Source of the DNA: CAYQLT01 sp964418425 | GTDB lineage: Bacteria; Bacillota; Limnochordia; Limnochordales; Geochordaceae | DNA: 7,028 bases | Assembly: GCA_964418425.1 (NCBI GenBank) | Contig: CAYQLT010000098.1 | Coordinates: forward strand, 1-7,028 | Reading direction: 5' to 3' | In this document: piece by piece, positions 1-6,551 of the stretch | How the letters are laid out: every line of letters starts with the position of its first letter | Numbering within the stretch: the stretch's first letter is position 1 | Position numbers and translations under genes: made by a program | Notes under the pieces: generated by a model | Databases searched by the model: none | Told to the model about the DNA's origin: nothing | The model's input: the letters and a program-made list of their open reading frames with translations, nothing else

Positions 1-48
1 AGCCCGAACCGCAGCCTGCACCCTTTGCAGAGCCTTGCGAACCGTCAC
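1..48 (-). CDS. Possible 5' end of an unidentified gene leaving the window leftward
   Basis: A GTG at 48 on the minus strand opens a stop-free frame of 16 codons to the window edge (MTVRKALQRVQAAVRA), which reads like a basic amphipathic helix. It lies about 30 bp downstream of a promoter-like element (84-112), which is the main support. No convincing Shine-Dalgarno precedes it: the nearest G-run, GGGG, is about 12 nt upstream. With so few codons no family can be recognised, and the frame could be chance in GC-rich DNA. If real, it is transcribed in the same direction as the chain-length determinant gene and lies downstream of it, so a polysaccharide-related role is possible but unsupported. 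Confidence 0.25.
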   Translation of the reverse strand, partial: MTVRKALQRVQAAVRA

Positions 49-83
49 GCTTCGCTGAACCCCGCGAAGCTTCGCTGCGACCC

Positions 84-112
84 AGGGTAGCACGCCCTCC
101 CAGTTCTGTCCA
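84..112 (-). promoter_or_regulatory. Candidate sigma-70-type promoter reading left, with palindrome near +1
   Basis: On the minus strand a -35 box TGGACA (107-112, 5 of 6 consensus bases) is followed after exactly 17 bp by TACCCT (84-89). The latter is preceded by TGC, which gives an extended -10 (TGnTAnnnT). The predicted start site is near 77. Just downstream, 64-75 is the perfect 12-bp palindrome GCGAAGCTTCGC, placed where a repressor could bind. The boxes were found by eye. Confidence 0.4.
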
Positions 113-170
113 GCCGCGTGAACCGGCGTGCGAAGCCGGATGGCACAGGCGGCCCGCCCGCCGGGGACGT

Positions 171-1493
171 TTAGCTCCCGACCGGGTGCGTGCCGGCCGA
201 AGCAGGCTCCCCACCGGCGATGGGCGTGCGAACCGGAGATTTCCAGAACTCCGCGAAGAAAAGCCCGAAGACCGAGACCATGAGCCCCAAAAATCCGGCG
301 ACGGTCGCGTTTAGCAGCGGTCGCGGCCGGCTTGGCCGGTCGGGTGCGACGGCCGGCCGCACCAGGGTCAGGGTGGACTCGCCCAGTCGGCTCGCGAGAG
401 CGGCCCGCTGCGCCTCCAGTTGCGTCACCGCCTGCTCATAATTTCGCCGGGCGAGTTCAGCCTGCCAGGTGAGCTCCTGCTGCTCGGCCCGGAGCTTGAC
501 GAGATCGCTGGTGAGAGCCTGGACTTCGGCGGCCAAGCGCTCGGCTGCCTGTTCCAGCTCGTTTCTCTCCGCTTCCAGCGCGGCCAGGTTCGCCTGGCGG
601 ATGGCCATCTGTTCCTGGAGGGTGACGTAGACCGGGTTCAGCTGCTGGTCCTCGAAGTTCAGAAACGGTCCGGCGGTGGCGCCCAGGTTCTGGAGGACCT
701 GGCTCAGCGCCGCGCCCTCCGGGCTGAGTGCCTTTTTCAGGGCGACGGTTCGGGGTTGGCGGGCCAGGTCGGAGGTGAGCGACTCCAGGGCGGTACGCTC
801 CGTGGCGATGCGCACCCGCAGTTCCGCGAGACGTTGCTGGTAGCTTGCGATCAGGTTGAGCTTGGACCACTGTTCGTTTTGCAGCTGCTCCACCGACGGG
901 CCGCGGCGCGTGAACTCCTGAAGGCGGCCGATGGCCTCGTCCAGGTTGGCCCTGGCCGAGGCGATCTGCTGCTCGAGCAGGGCGAGAGCCCGGTTCATCC
1001 TCTCTTGATTGACGCGCTCGGCCTCGCGCAAAAGCAGGCCCGCTGCCTGGTTCGCACGGGTCGCCGCCTCACGGGCGTCCGCACTTTCGACGGTCAGCTC
1101 CAGCAGATTGGTCTGGGCGATGACCCGAGCGCTCACCCTGCTGGGGGGTTCGCCCTCTGCCTCCTGGGATGCAGCGTCTTTTTCTTCCAGAAGGGCCTGG
1201 AAGGGTGGGGACTCGACGATCTGCTTGAACGCCACCGGGTTAAGGCTCACCGCCTCCACCGGGGGCGGCGGCTGGGAGGCATCCGCCCGAGGGCGGGGGG
1301 CTTCCACCAGCAGGAGCACGGAGGCCTCGTACACGGGCCTCACCAAAAACTGGCTTGCGGCCAGGGCGGCCAAAGCGGCGCCCAGCGTGACCGCGGCCAC
1401 CACCCAGCGCCCACGCCAGAGCACTTCCAGGTAGGCCCGAAGGTCGATCTCATCGTCGACCGGCTGCGCCGGCCAGCTGGGCTGCGAACGCAC
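171..1493 (-). CDS. Wzz/Wzc-like polysaccharide chain-length determinant, membrane protein
   Basis: This is a co-polymerase-type inner-membrane protein, expected to set chain length or assist export of an extracellular polysaccharide together with a polymerase and a tyrosine kinase. From the GTG start (440 aa), a Wzz-type N-terminal segment (residues 14-30, with DLRAYLEVLWRGRW) leads into TM1 (about 30-51). A large extracytoplasmic part follows, with long coiled coils (about 158-238 and 291-371). A Pro/Arg-rich stretch (384-393) precedes TM2 (about 394-414), and the tail is short and cytoplasmic. No Walker motifs occur, so the kinase domain of fused Wzc proteins is absent and a separate kinase is expected outside the window. 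Start choice: GTG at 1493 has AAGGTGG (1501-1507) 7 nt upstream. An in-frame ATG at 1514 would add 7 residues but lacks an SD. It stops with TAA at 171 and is divergent from hemD. Confidence 0.85.
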   Translation of the reverse strand: MRSQPSWPAQPVDDEIDLRAYLEVLWRGRWVVAAVTLGAALAALAASQFLVRPVYEASVLLLVEAPRPRADASQPPPPVEAVSLNPVAFKQIVESPPFQALLEEKDAASQEAEGEPPSRVSARVIAQTNLLELTVESADAREAATRANQAAGLLLREAERVNQERMNRALALLEQQIASARANLDEAIGRLQEFTRRGPSVEQLQNEQWSKLNLIASYQQRLAELRVRIATERTALESLTSDLARQPRTVALKKALSPEGAALSQVLQNLGATAGPFLNFEDQQLNPVYVTLQEQMAIRQANLAALEAERNELEQAAERLAAEVQALTSDLVKLRAEQQELTWQAELARRNYEQAVTQLEAQRAALASRLGESTLTLVRPAVAPDRPSRPRPLLNATVAGFLGLMVSVFGLFFAEFWKSPVRTPIAGGEPASAGTHPVGS

Positions 1494-1500
1494 CTTTCCG

Positions 1501-1507
1501 CCACCTT
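1501..1507 (-). promoter_or_regulatory. Shine-Dalgarno deciding the GTG start of the chain-length gene
   Basis: AAGGTGG on the minus strand differs from AAGGAGG at one base and lies 7 nt before the GTG at 1493. The ATG at 1514 has only pyrimidine-rich sequence before it. The SD would therefore lie inside the coding region if the ATG were used. Confidence 0.5.
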
Positions 1508-1541
1508 CCGACATCCGGCGACAGACGGGTTCGGCAACGCT

Positions 1542-1607
1542 GCGGCCGCTCCTTCCCCGGCCTCGGCCCGCGTGCGCAGAGCGCGTCGCGGCCGCCCCTT
1601 CCCCGGC
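1542..1607. repeat. Imperfect 20-bp direct repeat, 46-bp period, in the divergent spacer
   Basis: GCGGCCGCTCCTTCCCCGGC at 1542-1561 recurs at 1588-1607 with a single mismatch (T to C at the ninth base). A shorter relative, GCGGCCGCTCC, occurs at 1691-1701. The copies lie upstream of the chain-length gene on its strand and could be paired regulator sites or chance low-complexity similarity. The core GCGGCCGC is itself palindromic. Confidence 0.45.
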
Positions 1608-1835
1608 GCAGGCCGCGTCCGCCGCAGGAGAAGCGGCGCTCGGGGCGGAAGTTGTAGGCGACCCCCGGGGGCCGCCGTGTCGCCGCCCCTGCGGCCGCTC
1701 CGTGGCCCAGCAGGGTGCCGGGCTCCTGCCCGGGCTCGCCGTACCGGACGACTGCACCGGCGCTGGCAGGGAGCGCGCCGAAGTCGGGCCGGCTGTCCCG
1801 GCTCCCGGGAGGATCCGCGGCGTCCGGAGGAAGCC

Positions 1836-2651
1836 ATGCAGCCCCTGCACGGAAAGCGCATCGCCATCGCAGGCCCCCGCCGGGCCACTGAGCTTGCCGC
1901 CCTGATCACGAAACTGGGCGGCATCCCGCTTGTGCGCCCCGCCCAGGGCACCGTGGTGCTGGCCCCCGACGAGGTGGCCCCGGCCATCCGGCGACTCGCC
2001 GAACAGGGCGCCGACTGGGTGGTGCTCACCACCGGGATGGGCCTGGACGCGCTGGAGCAGCAGGCCCGGGCCCTGGGCCTGTGGGACGCGGCGCTGGCGC
2101 AGCTTCGCCGGGCGCGGCTGGCCGTCCGGGGCTACAAGACCGCTCGGGCGGCGAAGCTCCGGGGCCTGGAACCTGCCGTGCGGGACGACGACGGCACCCT
2201 CGCCGGGCTGATGCGGGCCCTGGAACCCTGGGACCTGGCGGGGGCCCGGGTGGCCGTCCAGCTCTACGGAGAGCCCTCGGAACCCCTGGCCGCCTTTTTC
2301 GCCCGCAAGCGCGCCGCCGAAGTCTATGAGTTGCTCCCGTACCGCCACCTGCCGCCCCCGGCGGAGGCGCTGGAGAGCCTGGTATCGGACGTGGTGGCGG
2401 GCCGGGTGGATGCGGTGGCCTTCACCAGCGCCCCGCAGGTTCGCTTTCTGTTTGCCTGCGCCCGGGAGACCGGGCGGCTTTCGGCCTTGCAGGGCGCCTT
2501 TCGAGAGCGGGTGGTGGCGGCGGCCGTGGGCCGGGTGACGGCGCAGGCGCTTCGGGACGAGGGGGTCGAGCGCCTGGTGGCGCCACAACACGAACGCATG
2601 GGCGCCATGGTCATGGCCCTCGCCGAGCACTGGACGAAGCCGGACTCCTGA
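1836..2651 (+). CDS. hemD: Uroporphyrinogen-III synthase (HemD family), stand-alone
   Basis: HemD closes and inverts ring D of hydroxymethylbilane to give uroporphyrinogen III, the cytoplasmic branch-point precursor of heme, siroheme and cobalamin. The 271-residue product has the usual size and two-lobed layout. It begins with GKRIAIAGPRRATELAAL (6-23), and the first lobe has WVVLTTGMGLDAL (61-73). The second lobe opens near 135 (LAGARVAVQLYGEPSEPL), followed by YELLPYRHLPP (164-174) and VDAVAFTSAPQVRFL (191-205). It ends with VAAAVGRVTAQALRDEGV (227-244), matching the family's conserved ITS-type and AxGxxTAxALxxxGx motifs. The ATG at 1836 has GGAGG at 1826-1830, 5 nt upstream. No HemA, HemB, HemC, methyltransferase or regulator domain is fused or adjacent, so the pathway it serves is not shown by context. 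Local GC is extremely high (49 of 60 bases in 2041-2100). Confidence 0.85.
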   Translation: MQPLHGKRIAIAGPRRATELAALITKLGGIPLVRPAQGTVVLAPDEVAPAIRRLAEQGADWVVLTTGMGLDALEQQARALGLWDAALAQLRRARLAVRGYKTARAAKLRGLEPAVRDDDGTLAGLMRALEPWDLAGARVAVQLYGEPSEPLAAFFARKRAAEVYELLPYRHLPPPAEALESLVSDVVAGRVDAVAFTSAPQVRFLFACARETGRLSALQGAFRERVVAAAVGRVTAQALRDEGVERLVAPQHERMGAMVMALAEHWTKPDS

Positions 2652-2755
2652 CTCAAGCCCGTCGCAGCGGCCGGCCAGGGTGAGCACCGGGCGGGTGCCA
2701 TCCCTTGACCGGTCGGCCGGGCCGCCGGCGCAGAAACCTGTGCGGGTGGGAGGGC

Positions 2756-2784
2756 TCGACTCGGGTCGCAACCTCGGCTATACT
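2756..2784 (+). promoter_or_regulatory. Promoter for the AAA ATPase gene
   Basis: The -35-like TCGACT (2756-2761, 4 of 6) is separated by exactly 17 bp from TATACT (2779-2784, 5 of 6). The predicted start is near 2791, giving a leader of roughly 24 nt before the ATG at 2815. AT-rich boxes of this quality are rare in this window, which raises confidence. Confidence 0.55.
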
Positions 2785-2814
2785 GGCGCAGGCGGCAGTT
2801 CGGGGGCCGAGGCG

Positions 2815-3939
2815 ATGGAGTTAGGTTTTGTTCCACCCACCGTTGAACGGGTCGTCTTACGAAACTACAAGAACATCGCGGTCTGTGACGTCCAGCTCCG
2901 GGCTTTGACTATGCTGGTCGGCCCGAACGGCGCTGGCAAGAGCAATTTCGTCGATGCTCTGCGTTTCGTCTCGGACTCGCTTCGGACAACGCTTGAACAT
3001 GCGTTACGCGATCGCGGCGGCATTAACGAGGTGCGCCGGCGTTCTCGCGGCCACCCCACTCATTTCAGTATCGACGTTATGCTCCGCTTGCCCGCAGGCG
3101 CCCATGCCGTCTATGGGTTCCGAGTTGGCGCTTACCGCAACGGTGCGTTCCGCGTCCAACAGGAGCAATGCCGCATTCGTCACGAGGGTCGCGAGTCGTA
3201 TTTCGTCGTCTCAAATGGCATCGTGCAGGAGACTTCGTCGCCTCATCTACCCTCGACGATTGTCCCTGACCGGCTTTACCTGACTTTGGCGTCCGCTATA
3301 CCGGAATTCCGATTGGTCTATGATGCGCTCTCACACATGGGCTTTTACAACCTCAGCCCGGAGCAGATCCGGGAGCTCCAGGATCCGGATCCGGGCGATC
3401 TCCTCAATAGGGACGGAAGCAACCTGGCCGCGGTCGTGCGCCGGCTGCGCCATGAGCAACCAAGGCTGGCGGACCGCATCAACGAGTACTTAGGCGCTGT
3501 TGTCCCAGGTGTGACATCGGTGGAGGCCCGAAGCCTCGGTCCGAAGGAGACACTGGAGTTCCGCCAAACCGTCGTCGGCGACGAGGCTCCCTGGCGGTTC
3601 CTGGCTGCGAACATGTCCGATGGGACCCTCAGGGTGCTCGGCGTATTGGTGGCTGCATTCCAGGGGTGGCGAAGACACCCTGGTATTCCGCTGGTAGCCA
3701 TCGAGGAGCCGGAGGTGGCGGTTCATCCGGGTGCGGCCGTGAAGCTGATGGATGCCCTCCTGGAATCCTCCGGGCGGACACAGCTTCTCATCACGACGCA
3801 CAGTCCCGAGCTCCTTGACCACCCGGGGGTGGATCCCGCTTGCGTTCTCGCCGTCGAAGCAGAGGGGAATGAGTCAAGGATCACTCCGGTTCGTCCGGAG
3901 TTACTCCAAACCGTATGCCCACGAGGATTGTCCGGCTGA
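2815..3939 (+). CDS. AAA_21/RecF-like ATPase with damaged C-terminus
   Basis: This is an ABC/SMC-type ATPase of the AAA_21 group, often encoded beside a DUF4276 or other Toprim-like protein and found in OLD-like, defence-associated gene pairs. The 374 residues contain an N-terminal strand block (VERVVLRNYKNIAVCDVQL, 10-28), Walker A GPNGAGKS (36-43), a middle helical insertion, a signature-like MSDGTLR (267-273), Walker B PLVAIEEPE (292-300) with HP at 304-305, and the H-switch region ITTHSPELLD (326-335). All ATPase motifs are intact. After about residue 362 (ITPVRPELLQTV) the sequence stops resembling the family: relatives usually continue for some tens of residues, whereas here the frame ends in CPRGLSG. 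At that point the DNA already matches the middle of DUF4276 in another frame. ATG 2815 is chosen because it precedes the first conserved strand and follows the promoter; its SD is poor (GAGG, 2 nt away). GC is lower than in hemD (35 of 60 in 3061-3120), compatible with transfer. Confidence 0.8.
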   Translation: MELGFVPPTVERVVLRNYKNIAVCDVQLRALTMLVGPNGAGKSNFVDALRFVSDSLRTTLEHALRDRGGINEVRRRSRGHPTHFSIDVMLRLPAGAHAVYGFRVGAYRNGAFRVQQEQCRIRHEGRESYFVVSNGIVQETSSPHLPSTIVPDRLYLTLASAIPEFRLVYDALSHMGFYNLSPEQIRELQDPDPGDLLNRDGSNLAAVVRRLRHEQPRLADRINEYLGAVVPGVTSVEARSLGPKETLEFRQTVVGDEAPWRFLAANMSDGTLRVLGVLVAAFQGWRRHPGIPLVAIEEPEVAVHPGAAVKLMDALLESSGRTQLLITTHSPELLDHPGVDPACVLAVEAEGNESRITPVRPELLQTVCPRGLSG

Positions 3940-4282
3940 GCTTGCGCCAAGGCTGGCCGATATAGCTCGTCGCGCAGCGCCAGGAGTCCCGGTCGGTGTT
4001 GTTCTGGCGAAGGCAGAGTACGAAGCGTGGTTCCGGGCCTCCCTGGAGGACCTCAGAGGGAAGCGGGGAGTTCGCCTGGACGCGTCACCACCTGAGGATC
4101 CGGAAGGGATCCAGGGGGCCAAGGAGTTTTTTCAACGTCAGTTGGAAGAGGGTCTCAGGTATTCGGAAACGTTGGACCAGCCAGCCTTCACGAGCCGTAT
4201 CAATGTGACACGAGCGCGCGGTAGGTCTCCGTCGTTCGATAAGCTCTACAGGGAGCTACAAAAGCTCTGCGGCCCACGCTAG
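3869..4282 (+). pseudogene. DUF4276 family protein, N-terminally truncated remnant
   Basis: DUF4276 proteins have a Toprim-like fold: an N-terminal glutamate motif (VEGxxE) and a DxDD motif, followed by a conserved C-terminal half. Only the latter half is present here. Similarity starts abruptly at EDCPAELAP (from 3923) and continues through VLAKAEYEAWF, GAKEFFQRQ, RYSETLDQPAF and RSPSFDKLYREL to the TAG at 4280-4282. Relatives read like LDADDDCPAEL here, so the acidic residues just upstream and the whole first half are missing. The only in-frame ATG (3869) lies inside the ATPase gene and gives 137 aa with 18 unrelated leading residues; its purine-rich stretch is 1 nt away, too close for an SD. 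The two frames overlap for 71 bp, unlike the usual few-base overlap of intact pairs. The product, if made, should lack the metal-binding site. Family assignment rests on recalled motifs. Confidence 0.7.
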
Positions 4283-4291
4283 AGTCCCTGG

Positions 4292-5207
4292 CTACGAGTC
4301 CGCGCCCGGTTCGGCTTGCTCCGCGCGGAGCGCTACGCCGCCCCACGTGACCTGGGCGGCTTCCTCGACGAAGCTGGCCTGTTCCCACGTAAGCCCCCGC
4401 CGGATGTCCGCCAGGCAGAACCGGGCGCCCACGTGATCTTCGGGGTCAAGCCACAAAATCCGGCGGAAGGCGTCCCGGGCTCGCGCCGGCTCCCCGAGCC
4501 GCCACCAGGCCAGGCCCAGACCGTGCAGGCATCGAAGGTAGGGCCGGTTGTCAAGATACCCCCACGGCAGCAGGCCGGCAAACGACTCGCCCAGTGAAAG
4601 GTCGCCGACGGCCACGCCGACTCGGTAGTGGCGCAGCGCGGTCGGCACCATGCCGAGGCCACCCTCGAACGCGAACTTGCCCAGGTGCGCGTGGGCGTCC
4701 AGACAGCGCAGGTCGGCCTCGTGGCCCCGCCCGGTAGATGGCCGCAAGCTCCGGGTCGTTCTCCAGCGCGGCGTCGAGCTCGTCGGGCGCAATCCTCTCC
4801 CTCGGGTCCCACACGTCCCGCTCAAACAGCCGAAGCGGCTCCAGACCCAGCCGCCGGGCGTCCACCTGCCGGCGAACCACCCTCCCTGTCAGGTGCGGCG
4901 TGCCGCCCCGGGTCCACCTCCGGCCCGGCTGAACCTCCAGGAGCTCCCCCGGCACATAAGTGAGTGCCTTGCCCTGCGCACCTGGAACATGGGTGGCCGT
5001 GCGGCTTGCCGAGTCGTCCCCCACCGGGTACAGCACGCCGACGCGCCCGTCTTCTCCGTACCGCACCTTCAGGGACCTCCGCCTGACAGCCAGCACGATC
5101 ACGGAAACCGGCTGCCTTCCGGAAGGATTGCCGAGGCCGGCCTGCCGCTCTGCGGCGGGCTTCCTGGGGGTAGCGTGCGAGTCCGAAGGAATCTGTTCAG
5201 GTCTCAC
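4292..5207 (-). pseudogene. TPR-like cytoplasmic protein gene, frameshifted
   Basis: Two minus-strand frames together make one protein. The first runs from the GTG at 5207 (GGAAGG 9 nt upstream) to about 4731, with KALTYVPGELLEV...PGRRW (4970-4914), GLEPLRLFERDVWDPRERI and ALENDPELAAIYR. The second, shifted frame runs from about 4723 to the stop at 4292, with HEADLRCLDAHAHLG, ALRHYRVGVAVGDLSLG, LLPWGYLDNRPYLRCLHG, ARARDAFRRILWLDPEDH and GARFCLADIRRG. This order is familiar from bacterial TPR-containing proteins of unknown function, where DxxCxDAHAHLGN and IDNRPFLRCLHG are conserved. Relatives usually carry a helical stretch of roughly 15-25 residues between the AIYR and DLRCLDAHAHLG parts, so a small deletion as well as a shift is likely. 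A later GTG (5102) could also be the start. It is convergent with the DUF4276 remnant, 9 bp apart, with no terminator seen between them. Confidence 0.6.
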
Positions 5208-5349
5208 GTTCCCCAACCTTCCGTCCCAACCCGTCGTTTGCCCGCGCACCCCGCGAGGACCTCCCGGTTGCAGGGGCCGCCCCCTCAGGGCTCGCCCGGC
5301 CCGCCCAGGCCCCGGCCGCCGCCGGGTCACTCCGGCTGAGGCCGCATCC

Positions 5350-5428
5350 TTCCGTAGGCCAGCGCACAGTCGCTGACGGTACGCGATGGTTCCGTAGGCC
5401 CACGCACAGTCCCGAGAGTACGCGCTGC
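5350..5428. repeat. Two tandem 40-bp repeat units upstream of the TPR-like gene
   Basis: The unit at 5350-5389 begins TTCCGTAGGCC and contains CGCACAGTC and GTACGCG. The unit at 5390-5428 repeats the same blocks in the same order, with one base deleted and about 32 of 40 positions matching. The repeats sit between the stop of the DUF4058 gene and the start of the TPR-like gene, both leftward, so they could lie in a leader or a 3' UTR. The rest of this spacer (5208-5349) is GC-rich DNA in which I see no gene and no clear hairpin with a T-run. Confidence 0.7.
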
Positions 5429-5448
5429 TTGCGCCCGATGAGCAGATT

Positions 5449-6324
5449 TTACGGCTGTGACGCCGCCTGCCGCAAACCCCTCAGGACCTCGGCCGCCCAC
5501 CTCGCGTCCTCTTCATCAAGAGGCGGTATGGGGGGCTTCGAGTAGTCGATGCGCAGGGCGAACCGGGCCCGGTCATACAGGCCGCCAAGAAGCGGGCCCA
5601 GCCGGATGGTCAGTTCGACTTCGTCGCGGTCGAGGGGTAGCGGGAACTCCGGGATGGGCTGGCGCACGGAAAAAGCATACAGCAGGGCCCTCGGGCGTTC
5701 GTGGGAGCGGCTTACGAGGATGCGGTAGTGAACCCCCTGAGGTTCCGGTACCATCGGCATCGGCGCGTAGCTGCGGAGTAGGTCTATCTCCACCAGGTGC
5801 GTTCGGCTCGCAAGCACCCGGCCCCGCTTTGCCTCGTAGGCGTTTCGCGCCCGGCCTGGGCGTTTGTTGCCGGGAGACAGGATTTCCACAAAGGTGACCA
5901 CTTCGCCGCTTCCCACACGGCGGATCTCCAGGTATCGCTCCCGCATCTCCCTGGGCACCGGCACGAACACCGTTCGGGCCCCCTCCGGGGCAGGTGCTTG
6001 CCCGCCGCCTTCCCTGTAGGCCGCCGCCGCTTCCGAGGCGTGGCCGGCTTGAGGGCCGCTGGCTTCCGAGGGCCGGGGGGCGGCAGCGCGGTCGGCTTGC
6101 GGGCCCTGGCCGGCTGCAGCACGTCCGAGCGCCAGGTCCGGGTAAGCGAAGTACGGGTCGTCGTAGGTCGTTCGATAGACGCGCTCCTGCGCGGCCACGT
6201 AGTACCGCCCGGGTAGCCGCGTTCCCAGGTCGTCGTGCAACGCCATGATCAGGGCCGTATGGACATGCGGCCACAGCGTCGGGTCCTCCAGATACGGGTC
6301 CATCCCCGGGAACGGCGACGGCAC
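5449..6324 (-). CDS. DUF4058 family protein
   Basis: This is a 291-residue protein of a widespread family of unknown function. It starts with the hallmark PSPFPGMDPYLE (2-13) and then LWPHVHTALI (18-27). YPDLALG (61-67) is followed by an Ala/Gly/Pro-rich low-complexity insert (about 68-117). Next come RYLEIRRVGSGEVV, FVEILSPGNKRPG (145-157), ASRTHLVEIDLLR (172-184), YRILVSRS (200-207) and LRIDYSKPPIPPL (257-269). PD at 62-63, E147 and K154 resemble the spacing of PD-(D/E)XK-fold proteins such as Uma2. That is inference; no enzymatic activity is established. The GTG at 6324 is chosen because GGGGGAG lies 8 nt upstream and relatives begin directly with (M)PSPFPGMDPYLE. The ATG at 6360 lacks an SD and coincides with the predicted transcription start. 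It stops with TAA at 5449. Confidence 0.85.
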   Translation of the reverse strand: MPSPFPGMDPYLEDPTLWPHVHTALIMALHDDLGTRLPGRYYVAAQERVYRTTYDDPYFAYPDLALGRAAAGQGPQADRAAAPRPSEASGPQAGHASEAAAAYREGGGQAPAPEGARTVFVPVPREMRERYLEIRRVGSGEVVTFVEILSPGNKRPGRARNAYEAKRGRVLASRTHLVEIDLLRSYAPMPMVPEPQGVHYRILVSRSHERPRALLYAFSVRQPIPEFPLPLDRDEVELTIRLGPLLGGLYDRARFALRIDYSKPPIPPLDEEDARWAAEVLRGLRQAASQP

Positions 6325-6332
6325 GGTTTGTT

Positions 6333-6339
6333 CTCCCCC
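6333..6339 (-). promoter_or_regulatory. Shine-Dalgarno fixing the GTG start of the DUF4058 gene
   Basis: GGGGGAG on the minus strand, followed by the 8-nt AT-rich spacer AACAAACC, precedes the GTG at 6324-6322. Spacing is close to ideal, and the resulting N-terminus matches the family start. Confidence 0.65.
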
Positions 6340-6364
6340 GGCCGGGCTGTATCCTGACATTACC

Positions 6365-6393
6365 AGGTTAGCGAACAGACGTTCACCCGTCAA
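6365..6393 (-). promoter_or_regulatory. Candidate promoter for the DUF4058 gene
   Basis: On the minus strand TTGACG (6388-6393, 5 of 6) is followed after 17 bp by TAACCT (6365-6370), which keeps the key T, A and final T of the -10 box. The start would be near 6358, leaving a leader of about 34 nt that contains the SD at 6333-6339. Confidence 0.45.
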
Positions 6394-6551
6394 GCCTGGC
6401 GGCTCCACCCGGCAGACTTCACGGGGCCGTTGGGGCGCAGTATTCCGCCCTGGATACGCGTTCGGCGGTCGCTCGGCCAGGAGCGAGCTCCGGCCCTTCC
6501 AGGAGAGTGGCCGCTCAGCCTTGCGGTTGCTGGTGAACTGGCGTAGCGAAA

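Larger units (their letters stand above)
1494..1835. other. Divergent, very GC-rich intergenic region between the chain-length gene and hemD
   Basis: This spacer separates two divergent starts. Long open frames cross it on both strands, but they read as Ala/Arg/Pro/Gly-rich sequence with no recognisable domain, as expected of non-coding DNA at this GC content. I see no convincing -35/-10 pair on either strand, although promoters must lie here. The notable content is an imperfect repeat (1542-1607) and the hemD SD (1826-1830). Confidence 0.6.

Noticed and set aside
123..139. Hairpin CCGGC...GCCGG after the chain-length gene as a terminator
   Set aside because: The stem is 5 bp, no T-tract follows on the minus strand, and such stems are common at this GC content.
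420..1835. Plus-strand open frame upstream of and in frame with hemD
   Set aside because: It is antisense to the coiled-coil coding region and gives Leu/Gly/Gln-rich nonsense. hemD has its own SD and ATG at 1836.
1885..1891. GCCACTG, resembling the core of the B12 box of cobalamin riboswitches, tempting near a tetrapyrrole gene
   Set aside because: It lies inside the hemD coding region in the conserved RRATEL segment, with no surrounding riboswitch elements.
2684..2698. Hairpin GCACC-GGGCG-GGTGC after hemD as a terminator
   Set aside because: The stem is only 5 bp and no T-run follows.
1515..2771. Very long minus-strand open frame running across hemD into the chain-length gene
   Set aside because: The part before 1514 is antisense to hemD and reads as Arg/Gly/Pro-rich sequence without domains. 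Only the part after 1493 or 1514 matches a family.
5115..5126. 12-bp palindrome CCTTCCGGAAGG
   Set aside because: It probably lies inside the N-terminal coding part of the TPR-like gene, and short GC-rich palindromes are frequent.
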